Part shown: in pieces, positions 22,102 to 34,737 of the stretch
Position numbering within the stretch: position 1 is the stretch's first letter
How the letters are laid out: each line of letters starts with the position of its first letter
Source of the DNA: Chamaelirium japonicum
Lineage: Eukaryota > Streptophyta > Magnoliopsida > Liliales > Melanthiaceae
Direction of reading: 5' to 3'
Length of the DNA: 64,000 bases
NCBI GenBank assembly: GCA_947650365.1
Contig: OX393552.1
Span: 16,034,275 to 16,098,274 of the forward strand
The notes under the pieces: model-generated
Told to the model about the DNA's origin: nothing
Seen by the model: only the letters and a program-made list of their open reading frames with translations
Database searches by the model: none
Translations under genes and position numbers: made by a program

Positions 22102-24461
22102 TGTTAAAATTGGTGAGGTCTACAGCTCGTAAAAACCTATAGTTTAGCTATGTATGGTTGATAGTATAGGATTGCTTATTGGTTCGTACCTTAGTACGTG
22201 TTCTGATTACATAACAGAGAGCCATGGCTACATGGTAATCCACTTGAGTAGGAGACTCGAGGGATTGGTCCCATGTAACCTAAATACGTTCGCAGCTCTG
22301 ATCAGGGTTGGTCGCCCTATCAGGATAAGCTGTTAGGATGACAGAGCGTGGGTGTCTCCACCACGATCATTACTAGGCACAGTGTCTGTGGCCGAACGGA
22401 ACCAACACGGTGCATAGATCGGTGAGCAGACATCGGTGCACTAAACCGTGTTTCTGCTTAGGATAAAACGGTCCTAAACCCTGAGGAACCATGTCTGGTG
22501 GACTAACCAGTTGTGTGGTGCTTTGGCGTACCAGTGTGTGAGGATCCGGATGTAGTGATCCAAAACCATGGTGTACTAGGTTACTCGATTGGAGTTGCAT
22601 CAGCGTGTCACTCCTGCAGGCTATCCATACCCCTAACGGGAGGTACGTTCCTTGGTCTGACCTACGTCATATTAAACCCTGGACAGGTGGTTATCAGTTG
22701 GACTGGTAACGGATCCGGTTACTCGGTAGAGTAATCGGAGGTACGATGTACGTGGTCAACCTAAAAGGAACCGAGTCATATGAGTACTCGAGTCTAACGG
22801 TATTCTCCACCGCTCGAGTTTCGTCATGGCACCAGATGGAGGGACAGCGGGTTTACCATACTTAGCGGAGAGCAGGGGTATGAGGGAGAACATAGTAAGT
22901 CTGGGGGAATTGGAGTGCAGCCTGCGTCACACTCTGGGTGGCCACGCAGGTTAACTTGGACTCAGAGGATCGATGGTACACTCGGGTAGTGTGTCGATCG
23001 AGTCTAAGTTGGAAGCCATGAACCCTGGTCCTTGAAGGTTCCACCTTATCGACATTATGTACGGTTCTTATACCATCTCATCGAAACACAAAACGTAGTT
23101 AGAGGAAGCAAGAAGTCCAAGCATACGCTCCGTGAGTGCTTCGCACAAGTGCACGGTAGATGCGTAGCTACGTGTGTGCACTAAGGGAAAACCCTAGGTT
23201 AGTGTAGAGACGCATGTAGCAATTCCTTGTCATAAGTGGACTTTGCCACATGGGTGCGATGCACCGGGACATGTTACGAGTTGACTAGTTGACTTCACTA
23301 GGGGTACCCTACGGGAACCTCAGAGAATAGTGAAATCACTAGTGCACTTCACTTATGTGTGCCTTGCAAAGTCTCGTACACGAGGAACGACCAACTGGTG
23401 ATATAAGGGCGTTTTGGTCATACCATGCGTCACTATGTACTAGGGGGGCCGGCCCTAAGTGTTGAGAGACTGGTCAAGGCCGACCCTAAGTATTGAGAGA
23501 CTGGTCAAGGCCGGCCCTATTGGTTTCAGGAGGTTGTTGCCTTCGATGAAAGGGCCAGTCATGAGACGCAGAAAACGGGCTGGTTTTGACCGTTTTCAAA
23601 AACAAGGAAAAGATAGAGATAAAAGAAGAGATATATAGGGAGAGGTTTGAATCAGTCAATTCTATCTGCACTAGGCTTATCCATAAGCCTAGGGCCGGCC
23701 CTATATAAGGGATAGGGGAGAAGGGGGGCCGGCCATGCATATTGCAAGCCCTAAGGGGCCGGCCAAGCTATGGGGAAACCCTAGCCGCCCCCCTCTCCTC
23801 TCTTCGCATCTTCTCTCTCGTCTCTCTCTCCCTCGCTTGCGCCATTGGATGGCAACTCGTTTTCCTCGCGTGGTGTTTCATAGAAGGAGAAGGCTCGTCG
23901 TATGGAGGCACTCAGAGATCCATCGACGAGGTACCGTGCATCGTGTGAGATCGGGTGAACTAGAAGGCATCTTCCGCAACCTTTTGCTGTCCAAAATCTG
24001 AACAGAAAATCAGTATTGTTTCTACGATTCTGGGAGCTACAAAAGTCCAAACGAGGTGAAACTTGTTTCAAAAGTTGCGTCTCGAAGTTGGCTACCTGTA
24101 GTCCAAATTTCAGCCCAATCGGAGTTTGGAACAGAAAGTTATGGCAGTCGTACCGAAGCTATATCAAGTAGATCCGAGCCCGTCTCCATTGACAAAGAAG
24201 AAGCTTGTCGCGGTGAAAGAATCCGCATGCAGGTATGATCTCTAACATGTAGATCTAGCATAGATAGAACATGCATACATGCTAGATTGTTCTTTCGTGT
24301 TAGATCATCGTTAGGGGTTTGCGTAGATGCCATGCTAGATTCATACACGCATATGTAGATCGTTTCGATGAAAATTTTGATATGTAACGCACACCGCTCT
24401 CGGTCCTCGGACCTACACCTTGCTTCCGCTGTGGGCCTCTGCCATGGATTTATTTCCAACA
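22102..24461 (+). repeat. copia A 3' LTR
   Basis: The LTR is 2360 bases long, starts TGTTAAAATTGG, ends CCAACA and has TATA box 23702-23709. It carries one extra copy of a short segment with the GGCCGGCCC motif near 23450-23520 compared with the 5' LTR, which accounts for most of the length difference. Confidence 0.93.
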
Positions 24462-24466
24462 GCGAT

Positions 24467-26780
24467 GTCCTCCATGCACGGTGGGTGGATGTTACTTTTG
24501 AATGGTTCTTCAGCAAGTTCCTCGTGAAGAGGACTCCGACCCACAGAGTTATGGGGGTGTACTTCAGCAATCGTAGTGGTGCAACCCCGGTTTCGACGGC
24601 TTCCCGAATTCTGACCCGACCTAGATGGTTGCTCCCCTACACCTGGCCAGTAATTAGAAAGGTGGGTTTTCAGTATCGACCTTCTGCATCATCGTGCCCG
24701 ACGGTATCTCTCGCCGTTGTCGGCCCCTCAATGGGGATGCAGCGCGGGAAGAGCAGAGGCATATCGATACCCAAATCTTTATCCTCTACGGATGCACGCC
24801 AGTTCACTGAGAGGCTATTTTTGACTCAGACCCTGGATGGTCCGCAGAGGTCTCCATAGCTCAGGTCAGGAAGCACCTCAAGGCATTCTTGATGAGAGTA
24901 GCCGAGGGGGGGGGGGGGGGGACGTCCTACGGTGGCGGAGATGACGGTGGGAATTATGGTGGCGGCAGCGATGGAGACTGTGATGACGGTGGCGACAATG
25001 ATGATGGCGGTGGTGGTGATGGAGGAGATCCCCAAATCGATCCCTCAGGCCATGGTGACAGCGGTCGTGAGGGTGAAACCCATGGGTCCCACTCTCAGAG
25101 AGAGCCCGTGGCTCCCAGTCCCACACGATCAGACTCTGGCGAGAGCTTGATATGTCTGGGGAAAAGACTTATCTGATCCGATCTATCGGGTCAACCTCTT
25201 CTATGTAGCCTCCACTTACTTGGGTGACAACCACCTCTGGTCGAGCAGCCCTCATGATGCTTGGGAGGAGAAGAGAGTCTGTAGTTCACCTCCCGAGAAC
25301 CCCCTGGAGTCTGAGACAAATACCGGTGTTGGCCTCACGGCTAGCCAACCTCTTTCTGAGGAGCTCAACGCGGCTTTTCATCGGGTCCTCCAAGCCAAGA
25401 AGGCGCGGCTGTAGCTGGAGCTAGCGAGCAATTTCGACATAGGCTCAAGAAGCGTTCTCCCGACGTTAGTTGAGCAGGCGGTATCAGGAGGCTTTGGTAC
25501 AGAGATTCCGATGGCTTCGGATCTTTCTTTGGTGGGGCCTCGTTCGGAAGGGCTAGGCGCAGTCGAGCTAGTAGCTCTTTCGGTTTTGACGGTAGGGCCG
25601 GATGGGCCAAGCACGGCCTATGGTGATGCAAGCATGACAGTGATTCTAAACACGGAGATGGAAGTTTTCGTTGCGGATGAAGCCCCGACGAGGGGTATCG
25701 TCCCAGATACAGGAGATTAGCCCCAGCCCATAGGTAAGTCCTTGAGTTGTACTTCAAATATCCTCCCCAGCGTGTTGAGCACTTTGTCTCTCGTGCAGTT
25801 GGAGGTGAACGGTCTGGAGCTGAGATCACCGAAGCATCAAGGCAGACCTTTCGAGACCAGCTCAGCGAGAGCAGTCGAGCCCGGCACCTTGCTTTTCGAC
25901 CCTTTCTAATTGTTTAAGAGGAAGACAGAGGGGGGTCCAATTCTGGTGGATAATACCTCCGTGGACCCTCGGGTAGCTCTGGTGCTGGCCTGGGAGTGTG
26001 TTCTTCCCAAGGACTACAATGTTAGATGTGTTTACGTTGTGGGCCTTCTTTCTACTAAGCTCAATCTCCTACCTCGTTCGGGTATGTGCACCTTTTGATC
26101 TTCAGTAAGAAACTGTGCCTCAAGTGCCTGACCGCCTTCTTCCTCGTAGGGTCTCATAGAACTCGTTCACGTCAACAAGCGGGTGGGGCAAGCAGCTCAA
26201 GAGCTTCTCCGACTCTGCGAGCTCACTTCACAGGTCTCTGGACCGGATACGACCCCTCCGGTTGCTCAACTGGTCCACAATCTTGCTTTCCTCATAGAAA
26301 AAGTGGAGAAGGAAAAGTGGCACACCCGCTAGGCCTAGAGCATGGCCGTCGAGGAGGTAGCGAAGCAGAATGCGGTGATGGTGCAGTTTTGAGGGGAGTT
26401 GCTCGCCCTCAGAGGATCTTTTACGCAAAAAAACTCTAAGGTTGGGGCACTCCAAACCAGAGTAGTGCAGCTCGAGTAGTAGGTCATCGGTCTTCAAGCA
26501 GACCTAGTCAAGCTCCAATCCTCGGTGGAGGTGAAGGAAAAATAATAGAAGTTGACAGCTATCCTCGCCTAGGGACTATAGTCTGACCTGGATGGCGTAA
26601 AGGCGACCTGTGTGAGCCTCCAGGCCAATCTTGCTGCATAGAAGGAAGCCCGCGTGGATGAGGTGGCTGCCCTCTAGGAAGCCCATCAGGGCAATTTAGC
26701 AGCAAAGGATCAAGAGCGACCTGCCGAGATCGTAAAACTCCAGCATTGGTATCTTGAGATGGTCGAGTCCCTTGATTGAA
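24467..26780 (+). pseudogene. H antisense gene, remaining part with Gly/Asp tract and coiled coil
   Basis: The frame resumes after copia A with residues of the Transposase_28-like domain (VTFEWFFSKFLVKRTPTHRV, about 24490-24545). A Gly/Asp-rich tract follows at about 24905-25045, where B and F have their acidic linker. From about 26150 to 26780 the + strand encodes a degenerate coiled coil (Ala/Leu/Gln/Glu/Lys heptads such as VEKEKWHTR). The order of core, acidic tract and coiled coil equals that of B and F. It is broken, with many breaks. The C-terminal end near 26778 is followed by an untranslated-looking A/T-rich stretch. Confidence 0.6.
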
Positions 26781-26864
26781 TGTAGCACCCTGTGGGGCCG
26801 GTGTTTGCATTTGAACTTTAAAATTATGAATGAAGAAATCTGCCTTCATATCCAGTGTGTTAAC

Positions 26865-28812
26865 TGTTGTAGCTCATGTGTTATTAGCGTGGATTTTTTG
26901 TATTAACATTAATAAATATGCCTTTGGTTATTGCTTTAATTAGAATACTACTATGGTATATGTTAATACATATATAAAGGACCCAAGGGAACACAGTAGG
27001 CCACTGAGGTGCATGGTGGATCCATGCTTGGGAGATCCAGTGGATCAGTTATGTGTAGACCTAGAACTAGTTCACATCTTAGGTGATACCGGTCGCTTCA
27101 TCGAGAACAAACTGTTGGTAGGTAGAGGATGTGGTGAAGTCTCCACCACAGGAACGCGGGATGCCTATTCACCTGACCAAGCACGATGATCGTGTTGAAC
27201 AGGAACCAAGACGGTGCACAGTTCAGTGATTCAGACACTGGTGCATAAACCGTCTTACTACTATAGATAATCTGTCCTTGACCCTGAAGGACCATGTACA
27301 CTGGGCCAACCAGTTGTGTGGTGCTTTGATATGCCAACGTGTGCAGACCTTCCATAGTCCAATACCACGGTATGTTAGGTTACCCGGCTGGCGCTTGAGT
27401 GACATTAAATCCTACAAGTTATCCGACGTCCAGTATTGGATGGGTGTGTTTTGATGAGTCAATCTGTCCACACAATTAACCCAGGCCTGGTGGTTGTCAG
27501 TATGACTGATGATGTTCCGGATGCTAGGCATAGCACCGGAAGGTGTGTGGTGTTATAGATGACAAGTCATCAATTCCTAGTCAGATGATCGATCGGGATC
27601 TGACGGTGCTCCCTACCGCCCGAGTTGTATCATGGCACCAGTAATAGGAGGGACTAAGGATTATCAGAGTATAGTAGAGAACAGGGTTACGAGGGAGTAA
27701 CATAAGTTTAGGATCACTAGAGTTCAACTCGCGTCGCACTCTGAGTGGCTATGCGGGTTAATCGGATTAGGGCTAATTAACGGAACTTTTTGTGTATCAC
27801 CGGAACAGTTAATCAGGGATCCGATTGGAGCTAGAGATCCCAAACCCTGAAGGTTTCACCTTGTCGTTGTGTATAGAAATTGTTCCCTGACCTGGTTGGA
27901 TACGTTGGATACGAAGTAGTGCGATGGAGCGTAAGCCCGGAGCCTAAGAACCTAATTCACATGTGTTAGGGGCCATAGGGGTATTTTGGTAAATACTAAA
28001 ATATGGCTCAGAACACATTGAATATGGACCTTAGAATAAGCAGAATAATTCCTAGAGCTCATAGGCGCTGACGAAACTCGATTTTGAGTAGCGCACCTCA
28101 CTCAATCTCTCTTTCAGTTTTTCACTTTTCGTGAAGGGCGTTTTCGTCCAGAGTTCACGATAGACACTTGGAAACCCTAAAACCGACCCCCCCTCATCCT
28201 AATCTCATTAGGGTCGGCTCTAGCTTGCGTATGGCACTAGGAGACCGGCCCTATATATAGAATGGAGGGGGAGGGGCCGGCCTTTAGTGCTCCCCCTCTC
28301 TAGAAAATCCGAACCTCTCCCCCTCTCCTCCTCTTTGTGGTTTCGGCCAAGGAAGAAAGAGGAAGAAGTAGGAAGAAGAAGGAGGAAGGAAGGAGAAGGA
28401 AGAAGAGAGAAAGAGAAGGAGGAGATCTACCGGCACGCCGTCGTCTTCGCAACGAATTCCTCCATTGGCTCGTAATTCTTGCACTCAGAGACGGGATTTC
28501 GAGGATTCCTCAATTTGCAAAGGACAAGGTGCTATTCGACAGCTTCCCTTGCGATTCAAGTGCGGTTCATGATCATTCCGTTCTCTCCGGATCATAGATC
28601 CATAAGGTATGATGATTCTAAACACCTAACTAGATGCATATATGTCTTCCGTAGATCGTGTATGTCTCTAGGGTGTCCGTACATATGCTAAGATCATAGA
28701 TTTGCATGTAGATTGTTTTGTAGAATTAATTATAATGAAACATACACCGTATGATCTTTGGATCTATCTTTTGCTTCCGCTGCGACTCTGATAAGCGGAT
28801 CCAATTCCAACA
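26865..28812 (+). repeat. copia D 5' LTR
   Basis: The LTR is 1948 bases long, starts TGTTGTAGCTC and ends CCAATTCCAACA. TATA box TATATATAG is at 28252-28260, just after CCGGCC, with GGGGCCGGCC again downstream (28271-28280). A purine-rich tract of GGAAGAAG repeats (28345-28425) follows the TATA box. Confidence 0.93.
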
Positions 28813-30757
28813 ATTGGTATCAGAGCATGCTTTGGTGTATGTTTCATGCTTGAATTCGTGAAAAACATCATGTGAATATATTATGGCATATGTTTTTGTC
28901 GGGATTTGGCGTAGATCATGCATATGGATTGTGCTATGTATCGTCTTTTTGCAAGTACCGTGCTAAATAATAATCTGTGATTGCATGCCTCCGGGGGTCG
29001 GACCCCAAATTTCTTTTTTTTATTGATTATTATTGTGCTTGTGGATATTAAGACTCTAGATGGGCAAGGGTGGAAATTGACCACCCTCGGTTCCCTGGCT
29101 ATATTTTTTAGGATTGTTTCTTTTTCCTTTCTAGCTAAATTGTACATGAACGAGCACTTGCTCAGAGTGTGTTAGTTTTTCGATCATAGAAAGAAGGAGA
29201 TGATGTTACATCCACAGTTCGGACAAGCGGTACCATGGAGTGCAAAGATCCGGCGAAAGCGTGCATGTTGGCGATGATGCGGATCGTCGTCAGAGATCGT
29301 ATAGAACGAAAAAGCATGATATCTTGGCTGTGCTATTCAGGTTCAGGGGTCGGACCCTGGACTTGATTCAGTTTGGATGCTATTTCTGTTGATTCTCTTT
29401 TCTTAGTGTTAAGAGAATCCCGATGATAATGTGATTATCTATCTTGCTTGTGAGTTTGTCTCTAGATCAGGCTTAGGGTTAGTACTAAGCTTATGGATTC
29501 ATCGGTGTCTCTATATGGTTCTAACACGTGCGAATCCGGTAGCTAGCTAAAAGGAAAGGTGGTAACCACCCTCGTGGTAGTTCAGGTAGCCAAGTACTGT
29601 GCACCGAGATAGACACAGTGTTATATTTGTTTAGAGATAACTAATGTCTCCATAAGAAGTATGATAACCCTAGTGGGATGCCCTTTTCCCACGTGGTCCT
29701 AGCGACCAGGTTAGGTTAGAATTTCACTGTGTGATACCCGTTTCTAGATGACGTTTGATGGTAGTATGAACTCATCACGATTTGGTAATGCCACCATTAG
29801 GTTGAGGTCCGGCGGAGGTTATCGGATGTCCCTATTTGGCCAGCATCAAAACCTATAATGAGATGAGGTCTACTATGACATCAGGCATCAAATTGTGAAC
29901 GAGGCATCATTCTAGTGGGAGTCCTTTCCACGTTGACCTTAGGCTAGGCTCCAGTTCTTAGGATTATAGACAAACTAGTGAGGTATCGAGATCCTTGGAA
30001 TCTATGTAATGTGATCCTTACAAGAAAGGCAAAACCTGAGTATTCGAGGTAGGGACTATGATATTTTCCAAGGATACTAATGCTTTGCGAGAAGGTTTGT
30101 AATCCTAGTGAGAGCACGGTCGACCAGGGTCTAAGTCTAGGAGGTCTTGACCTTTCTAGATATGCATAAAACCTCATAAAGAAGGGATATGTAAGAGGTT
30201 CCCTCCAAAGGGAAGCCCCTGGCCTCCACAATCAACCGGCTAAGGGTCTGAGTGGGAGGTACGCAGTTCGATATTCCCACCGGGTGAGAGCTGTGCTTCC
30301 TTCCATGCTGGTTCGCCTAGTGGTTTCCTTCAGGACATGGAGGATGCCGGTGGCAGTGGGTGACGGTTTTTTCTTGCACCGCGGGAGCCTATGAACCCCC
30401 CTGCCGATACCACCTAGATTTATGGGAAGCATCCGAAAGCTTATGTAAAGCCACCGTTGTTGTGCATGCGGGTCACATAAAGCTGGCCAAAAGAAGACTG
30501 GGAGGTCTTTCAGTTTACCATAGGTAATTCTGATAAAGACTGGGTCGTAAACACCCCGTTGACAGAAGCGGTTGCATGCTCTCACCGAGATGCTGTCTCC
30601 AATTCAAGGTCGATAGTCTTAGTGCTTCAGCCCAAGGAATTTAGATTCCTGGATGTCTCCACTTGAGGTAATGAAGACATAGCGGCTGGAGTAGACATTA
30701 TCTATTTATAAATTCTATAAAATAAATTATAGTAAATCCTAATTTTGTTTTGAACCA
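28813..30757 (+). other. copia D primer site and long untranslated leader
   Basis: The leader is about 1.9 kb, with no coding capacity recognised. It holds two hairpins with the same six-base loop: GGGG-GTCGGA-CCCC at 28993-29006 and GTTCAGGG-GTCGGA-CCCTGGAC at 29341-29362 (one G-T pair). The same pair exists in A, and the second is seen in E. Leaders of retroelements usually carry dimerisation and packaging signals; this role is inferred. Confidence 0.75.
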
Positions 30758-31700
30758 TTGTTTACAGAAATCACGACCAAGCTCGACCCCCTAGCGTCCA
30801 TCCTTAATGATAACAAACTTACGGGACCAAACTATGAGAACTGGAAGCGTAACCTGATGCTCGTCCTAAGGATTGACAAACACACAATTGCCCTAAGTAC
30901 CCCTCAGCCGGCAATGCCGGGATCAAGTGTTACTGAGGCCCAGTTGAAGGAATGAAAAGACTGACTAGATGCTGATGAGATGTGCAAGTGCTACATATTG
31001 GCATCCTTGCAGACCGTCCTTCAGAAGCAAGTCGAAGACATGGCCTTCGCTTCAGACATGATGTTCTATTTAAAGGAAATGTTCGAGGGTCGTAGTCGAG
31101 TAACTCGTTACCTGACCATCAAGAAATTGGTGTCCATGAAGATGGCAGAGGGGACTTTAGTTCGGGATCATATGCTGAAATTGTTTGGCTATGTGAATGA
31201 ACTTGGTTACTTCGATGTCATCTTGGATGCAGAGATCCAGACCGACATTTTCCTCGCTTCTCTGTCAGGAACGTTTGAGGGCTTCGTTACCAACTTCAAC
31301 CTTAACCGGTTGGAGATGTCTAACACAGAGCTCCTCGCAGCACTCCAGGCGGCAGAGGATGGGATAAAGGCAGACGCCCAATCCCTAAACGTGGAGCGAA
31401 AGTCTTCTCTGAAAGCCAAAGGCAAGTTTCAGAAAAGAAAGTGTTAGAAGCCCATGAAGATGGTCCAAGTGCAGTCGCAGGTTCCTATGCAGGATGGTCC
31501 GATGAAGCCCAAAGAAAAATATTTCTGATGCGGCAAGAAGGGGCACTGGAAGAGCGACTACCGCGCAGCTTCCAAGAAGGCTGAGATATGTATATCTCAA
31601 ATCCACATAGTGGAATCCCTTGTAGCATCCAGTTGTTCCTCCAGTTTTATGGATTATGGATTCTGGTTCCACTAACCATGCTTGCAATAATTTGCAGGGA
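30758..31700 (+). mobile_element. copia D gag and start of protease
   Basis: KLDPLASILNDNKLTGPNYE and NWKRNLMLVLRIDKHT begin the copia gag (UBN2-type) domain. It continues with MFEGRSRVTRYLTIKKLVSM and LASLSGTFEGFVTNFNLNRL. A zinc-knuckle-like CGKKGHWKS lies at about 31530-31560. MDSGSTNHACNN (about 31656-31691) is the protease active-site block in its common copia form. It forms the particle shell and processing enzyme. It is broken. Confidence 0.85.
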
Positions 31701-32039
31701 TTCATGGAGATAAGAAAACTGGGTGATGGGGAGATGATCCTAAGCATGGAAACTGAGACCGTGGCAGAGGCTGAAGTAGTTGGAGATATCGTCTTGCAGT
31801 TTCTTGATGGAAGAAGTTTATTACTTAGAGACATACTTTATGTACTGTCCTTGAGACAAAATTTAATTTCTGTTTCCTTATTGAATAATGAAGGTTTTTT
31901 AGTTTTATTTGATGCTTCTGGTGTGTCAATTAAATTGAATGGTTCCTTTATTTGTAAGGGGAAGATACATAATGGTCTCTATGTAATTAACTCCAATTAT
32001 AAGTAGGATAACATAACTGAAGCTTGTGTGGTTAATTCA

Positions 32040-32730
32040 TCAATAGGAAAAATCTCTCAGATAATTCAACACTCCTTTGGCATCTAAGGCTTGGATACAT
32101 AGCCTCAGACAGGATTCACAGGTTGGTTAAGGTAGGACTTTTAAATGCAGATATTTTAGAAAGCCTATCGATGTGTGAGTCTTGCCTGGAAGGCAAGATG
32201 ACTAAAAGATCTTTCCGAGCCAAAGGTAGCAGATCTCAGGAGATATTAGAGTTGGTACACACTAATATATTTGGGCCCATAAATGTCCATGCCATAGGAG
32301 GCTTCAAGTACTTTATCACCTTTACGGATGATCACTCGAGGTTTGGATACATGTACCTAATGCGGCGAAAGTCTGAATTCTTTGATAAGTTTAAAGAGTT
32401 CAGAGCTGAAGCAGAAAAGTAGATGGATAAAAGTATCAAATCTCTTCGATCGGATCGAGAAGCCGAATACCTATCGGATGAATTTATTGGGTACCTGTGT
32501 GAGCATGGGATCGTATCCCAGTTGATTGCACCAGGGACACTGCAACAAAACGGTGTATCTGAGAGGAGAAATCAAACTTTGTTAGACATGATTCGGACTA
32601 TGATGAGTTATGCAATATTGCCACCTAATTTTTGGGGATATGCCCTAAAGATGGCAGCATATACTTTGAACTTTGTTCCATCAAAGTCAGTACCTCTAAC
32701 TCCTTGGGAGCTGTAGTTGAAGTAAAAGCC
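32040..32730 (+). mobile_element. copia D integrase
   Basis: The gag-pre-integrase and zinc-binding part ends with CESCLEGKMTKRSF (about 32172-32215). The core follows with ILELVHTNIFGPI, FITFTDDHSRFGYMYLM, KSLRSDREAEYLSDEF and APGTLQQNGVSERRNQTLLD, the usual copia integrase blocks. Integrase before reverse transcriptase confirms Ty1/copia order. Confidence 0.88.
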
Positions 32731-32759
32731 AAGCCTACAACACTTTAGGATTTGGGGTT

Positions 32760-34640
32760 GTCCAGCACATATGCGGAAGGACAAGCGAGATAAGATGGAG
32801 TCAAAGACTAAGGTATGTTTGTTCGTTGGGTATCCAAAAGGGACAAAGGGTGGTTTATTCTATGATCCTGAAGATAGAAAGGTGGTCATCTCGACGAACG
32901 CCATATTCCTGGAGCAGGATTATTTAATAGACCATAAGCTTACCAGTAAAGTAGTTCTTGAAGAATTGCTTGATACTGATGGGAGTACGCAGATAGAAAA
33001 CGTAGTGGGAGCCGATACTACTAAGATAAACGATACTGTAGAATCGACTCCTACGGAACCACCGCAGGCTCGTTGCAGTGGGAGGACCACAAGTGCTCCT
33101 GATAGATACATTAGAGAAGACTTTATGGTGGATCCAGAGTTTCAGGAGGATAATCATCTGAACTATGACAAAGCGATGGTATCCTCTGACCATGCAGCAT
33201 GGCAGAAAGCCATGGAGGCAGAACTGACATCGATGTCCCAAAACTTGGTCTGGACACTTATAAAACCACCTCACAACATTAAACATGTTGGGTATAAGTG
33301 GGTGTATAAAAAAAAAGAGGTCCGGATGGTACCGTTGAGACTTACAAAGCTAGACTAGTCGCTAAGGGTTATACCCAGCGAGAAGGGATCGACTATGACG
33401 AAACCTTTTCGCCAGTGGCTATACTTAAGTCTATCCGGATTCTTTTATCCATTGCAGCCCATTATGACTGGGAGATCTGACAAATGGACGTCAAGACCGC
33501 ATTCCTCAACGGGGATTTGGAAGAAGACATCTATATATCTCAGCCTCCAGGCTTTGTCGCAAAAGGTCAGGAAAGTCTAGTGTGCAAGTTGCAAAGGTCC
33601 ATTTATGGACTGAAGCAAGCATCTAAAAGTTGGAACATGCATTTTGATCAGGCTATCCTATCTTATAGATTTGAGCAGAACGTAGATGAACCATGTGTTT
33701 ATAAAAGAAGCGATAAGACTGCAGTAGTTTTTCTAGTACTTTACGTAGACGATATCCTGCTTATTGGAAACGATGTTGGAACGTTGTCTACAGTGAAGGT
33801 ATGGTTATCCATTCAATTTGACATGAAAGACCTAGGTGAAGCGAGTTATGTTCTGGGGATCAAGGTAACTCGATATCGCCAGAATAAGACTCTCGCTGTC
33901 ACAGTCAGCCTACATAGATACTATCTTGGTCAGATTCAGTATGCATGACTCCAAGAAGGGACTGGTTCCATTCAGACATGGAATGAAATTATCCAAGGAT
34001 CAAGGTCCTAAGACTCCTGAGAAGAGGGCAGAGATGCAGAAAATACCTTATGCTTCGGCTGTAGGGAGTCTGATGTATGCTATGCAGTGTACGAGACCAG
34101 ATATATGCTATGTAGTAGGCATGATGGGCATGTATCAGTCAAATCCGGGTCGAGGGCACTAGACTACTATAAAAAGTATACTCAAGTATCTCCGTAGGAC
34201 GAGAGATTATGAGTTAGTTTACACTTCACAGGAACTGATGCCGATTGGATATATGAATTCTGACTTTGTGTCAGATCCGGAATCCATGAGATCGACATCA
34301 GGGTTTATGTTTTCATTAGGAGGAGGAGCTGTCAGTTGGAGGAGCGTGAAGCAGGGATGCATCGCGGATTCGACGACAGAGGCTGAGTACGTTGCGACGT
34401 GCGAAGCAGCTAAGGAGGCGGTGTGGCTCAAGAAGTTCCTTACAGACTTAGGATGCGTATCGGGAGCTCAAGATCCTATTATCCTTGACTGTGACAATAG
34501 TGGAGCGGTAGCACAATCCAAGAAGCCAAGATATCACGAGAGGAGCAAGCATATCGAGCGGAAATACTACATTATCCGGGACTTGCAGAAGCGAGGGGAG
34601 GTTGCAGTGCCTTAGGTGGCGTCTGCAGATAACATGGCGG
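32760..34640 (+). mobile_element. copia D reverse transcriptase and RNase H
   Basis: RT blocks are WQKAMEAELTSMSQN, QMDVKTAFLNGDLEEDIYIS, KLQRSIYGLKQASKSWN and FLVLYVDDILLIGND (catalytic YVDD near 33743). RNase H blocks are SDFVSDPESMRSTSGFMFSL, GGGAVSWRSVKQ, STTEAEYVATCEAAKEAVWL and RSKHIERKYYIIRDL (34250-34600). The tail near 34625 resembles MADPFTKALPTKAF of other copia elements. It is broken in places. Confidence 0.9.
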
Positions 34641-34737
34641 ACCCTTTCACAAAGGCGTTACCGACCAAGGCTTTTGAGAAGCAAGTGGATGCCATGAGAG
34701 TTAAGACTGTTGTTCCCCGCTAGGCCAAGTGGGAGAT

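Larger units (their letters stand above)
1898..24461 (+). mobile_element. copia A: long-LTR Ty1/copia element interrupted by gypsy B
   Basis: The element has two long LTRs (1898-4227 and 22102-24461), both starting TGTTA and ending CCAACA, and a target duplication GCGAT at 1893-1897 and 24462-24466. A primer site for initiator tRNA-Met follows the 5' LTR and a purine tract (about 22090-22101) precedes the 3' LTR. The interior is 4228-4764 plus 17413-22101; gypsy B sits between. Only scattered traces of gag and pol can be read, so it is broken with tens of breaks. The first 250 bases of the two LTRs differ at about 15 positions, roughly 6 %, suggesting about two million years at usual plant rates. 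Its interior closely matches E and more distantly D. Confidence 0.92.

Noticed and set aside
24826-25150. His/Arg-rich and Thr/Ile-rich open frames
   Set aside because: They come from the GGT/GAT-type triplet tract of H's antisense gene remnant.
28284-28600. Open frames in the purine-rich part of copia D's LTRs (also 36094-36458)
   Set aside because: They repeat in both LTRs, come from GGAAGAAG-type low-complexity sequence and match no protein family.
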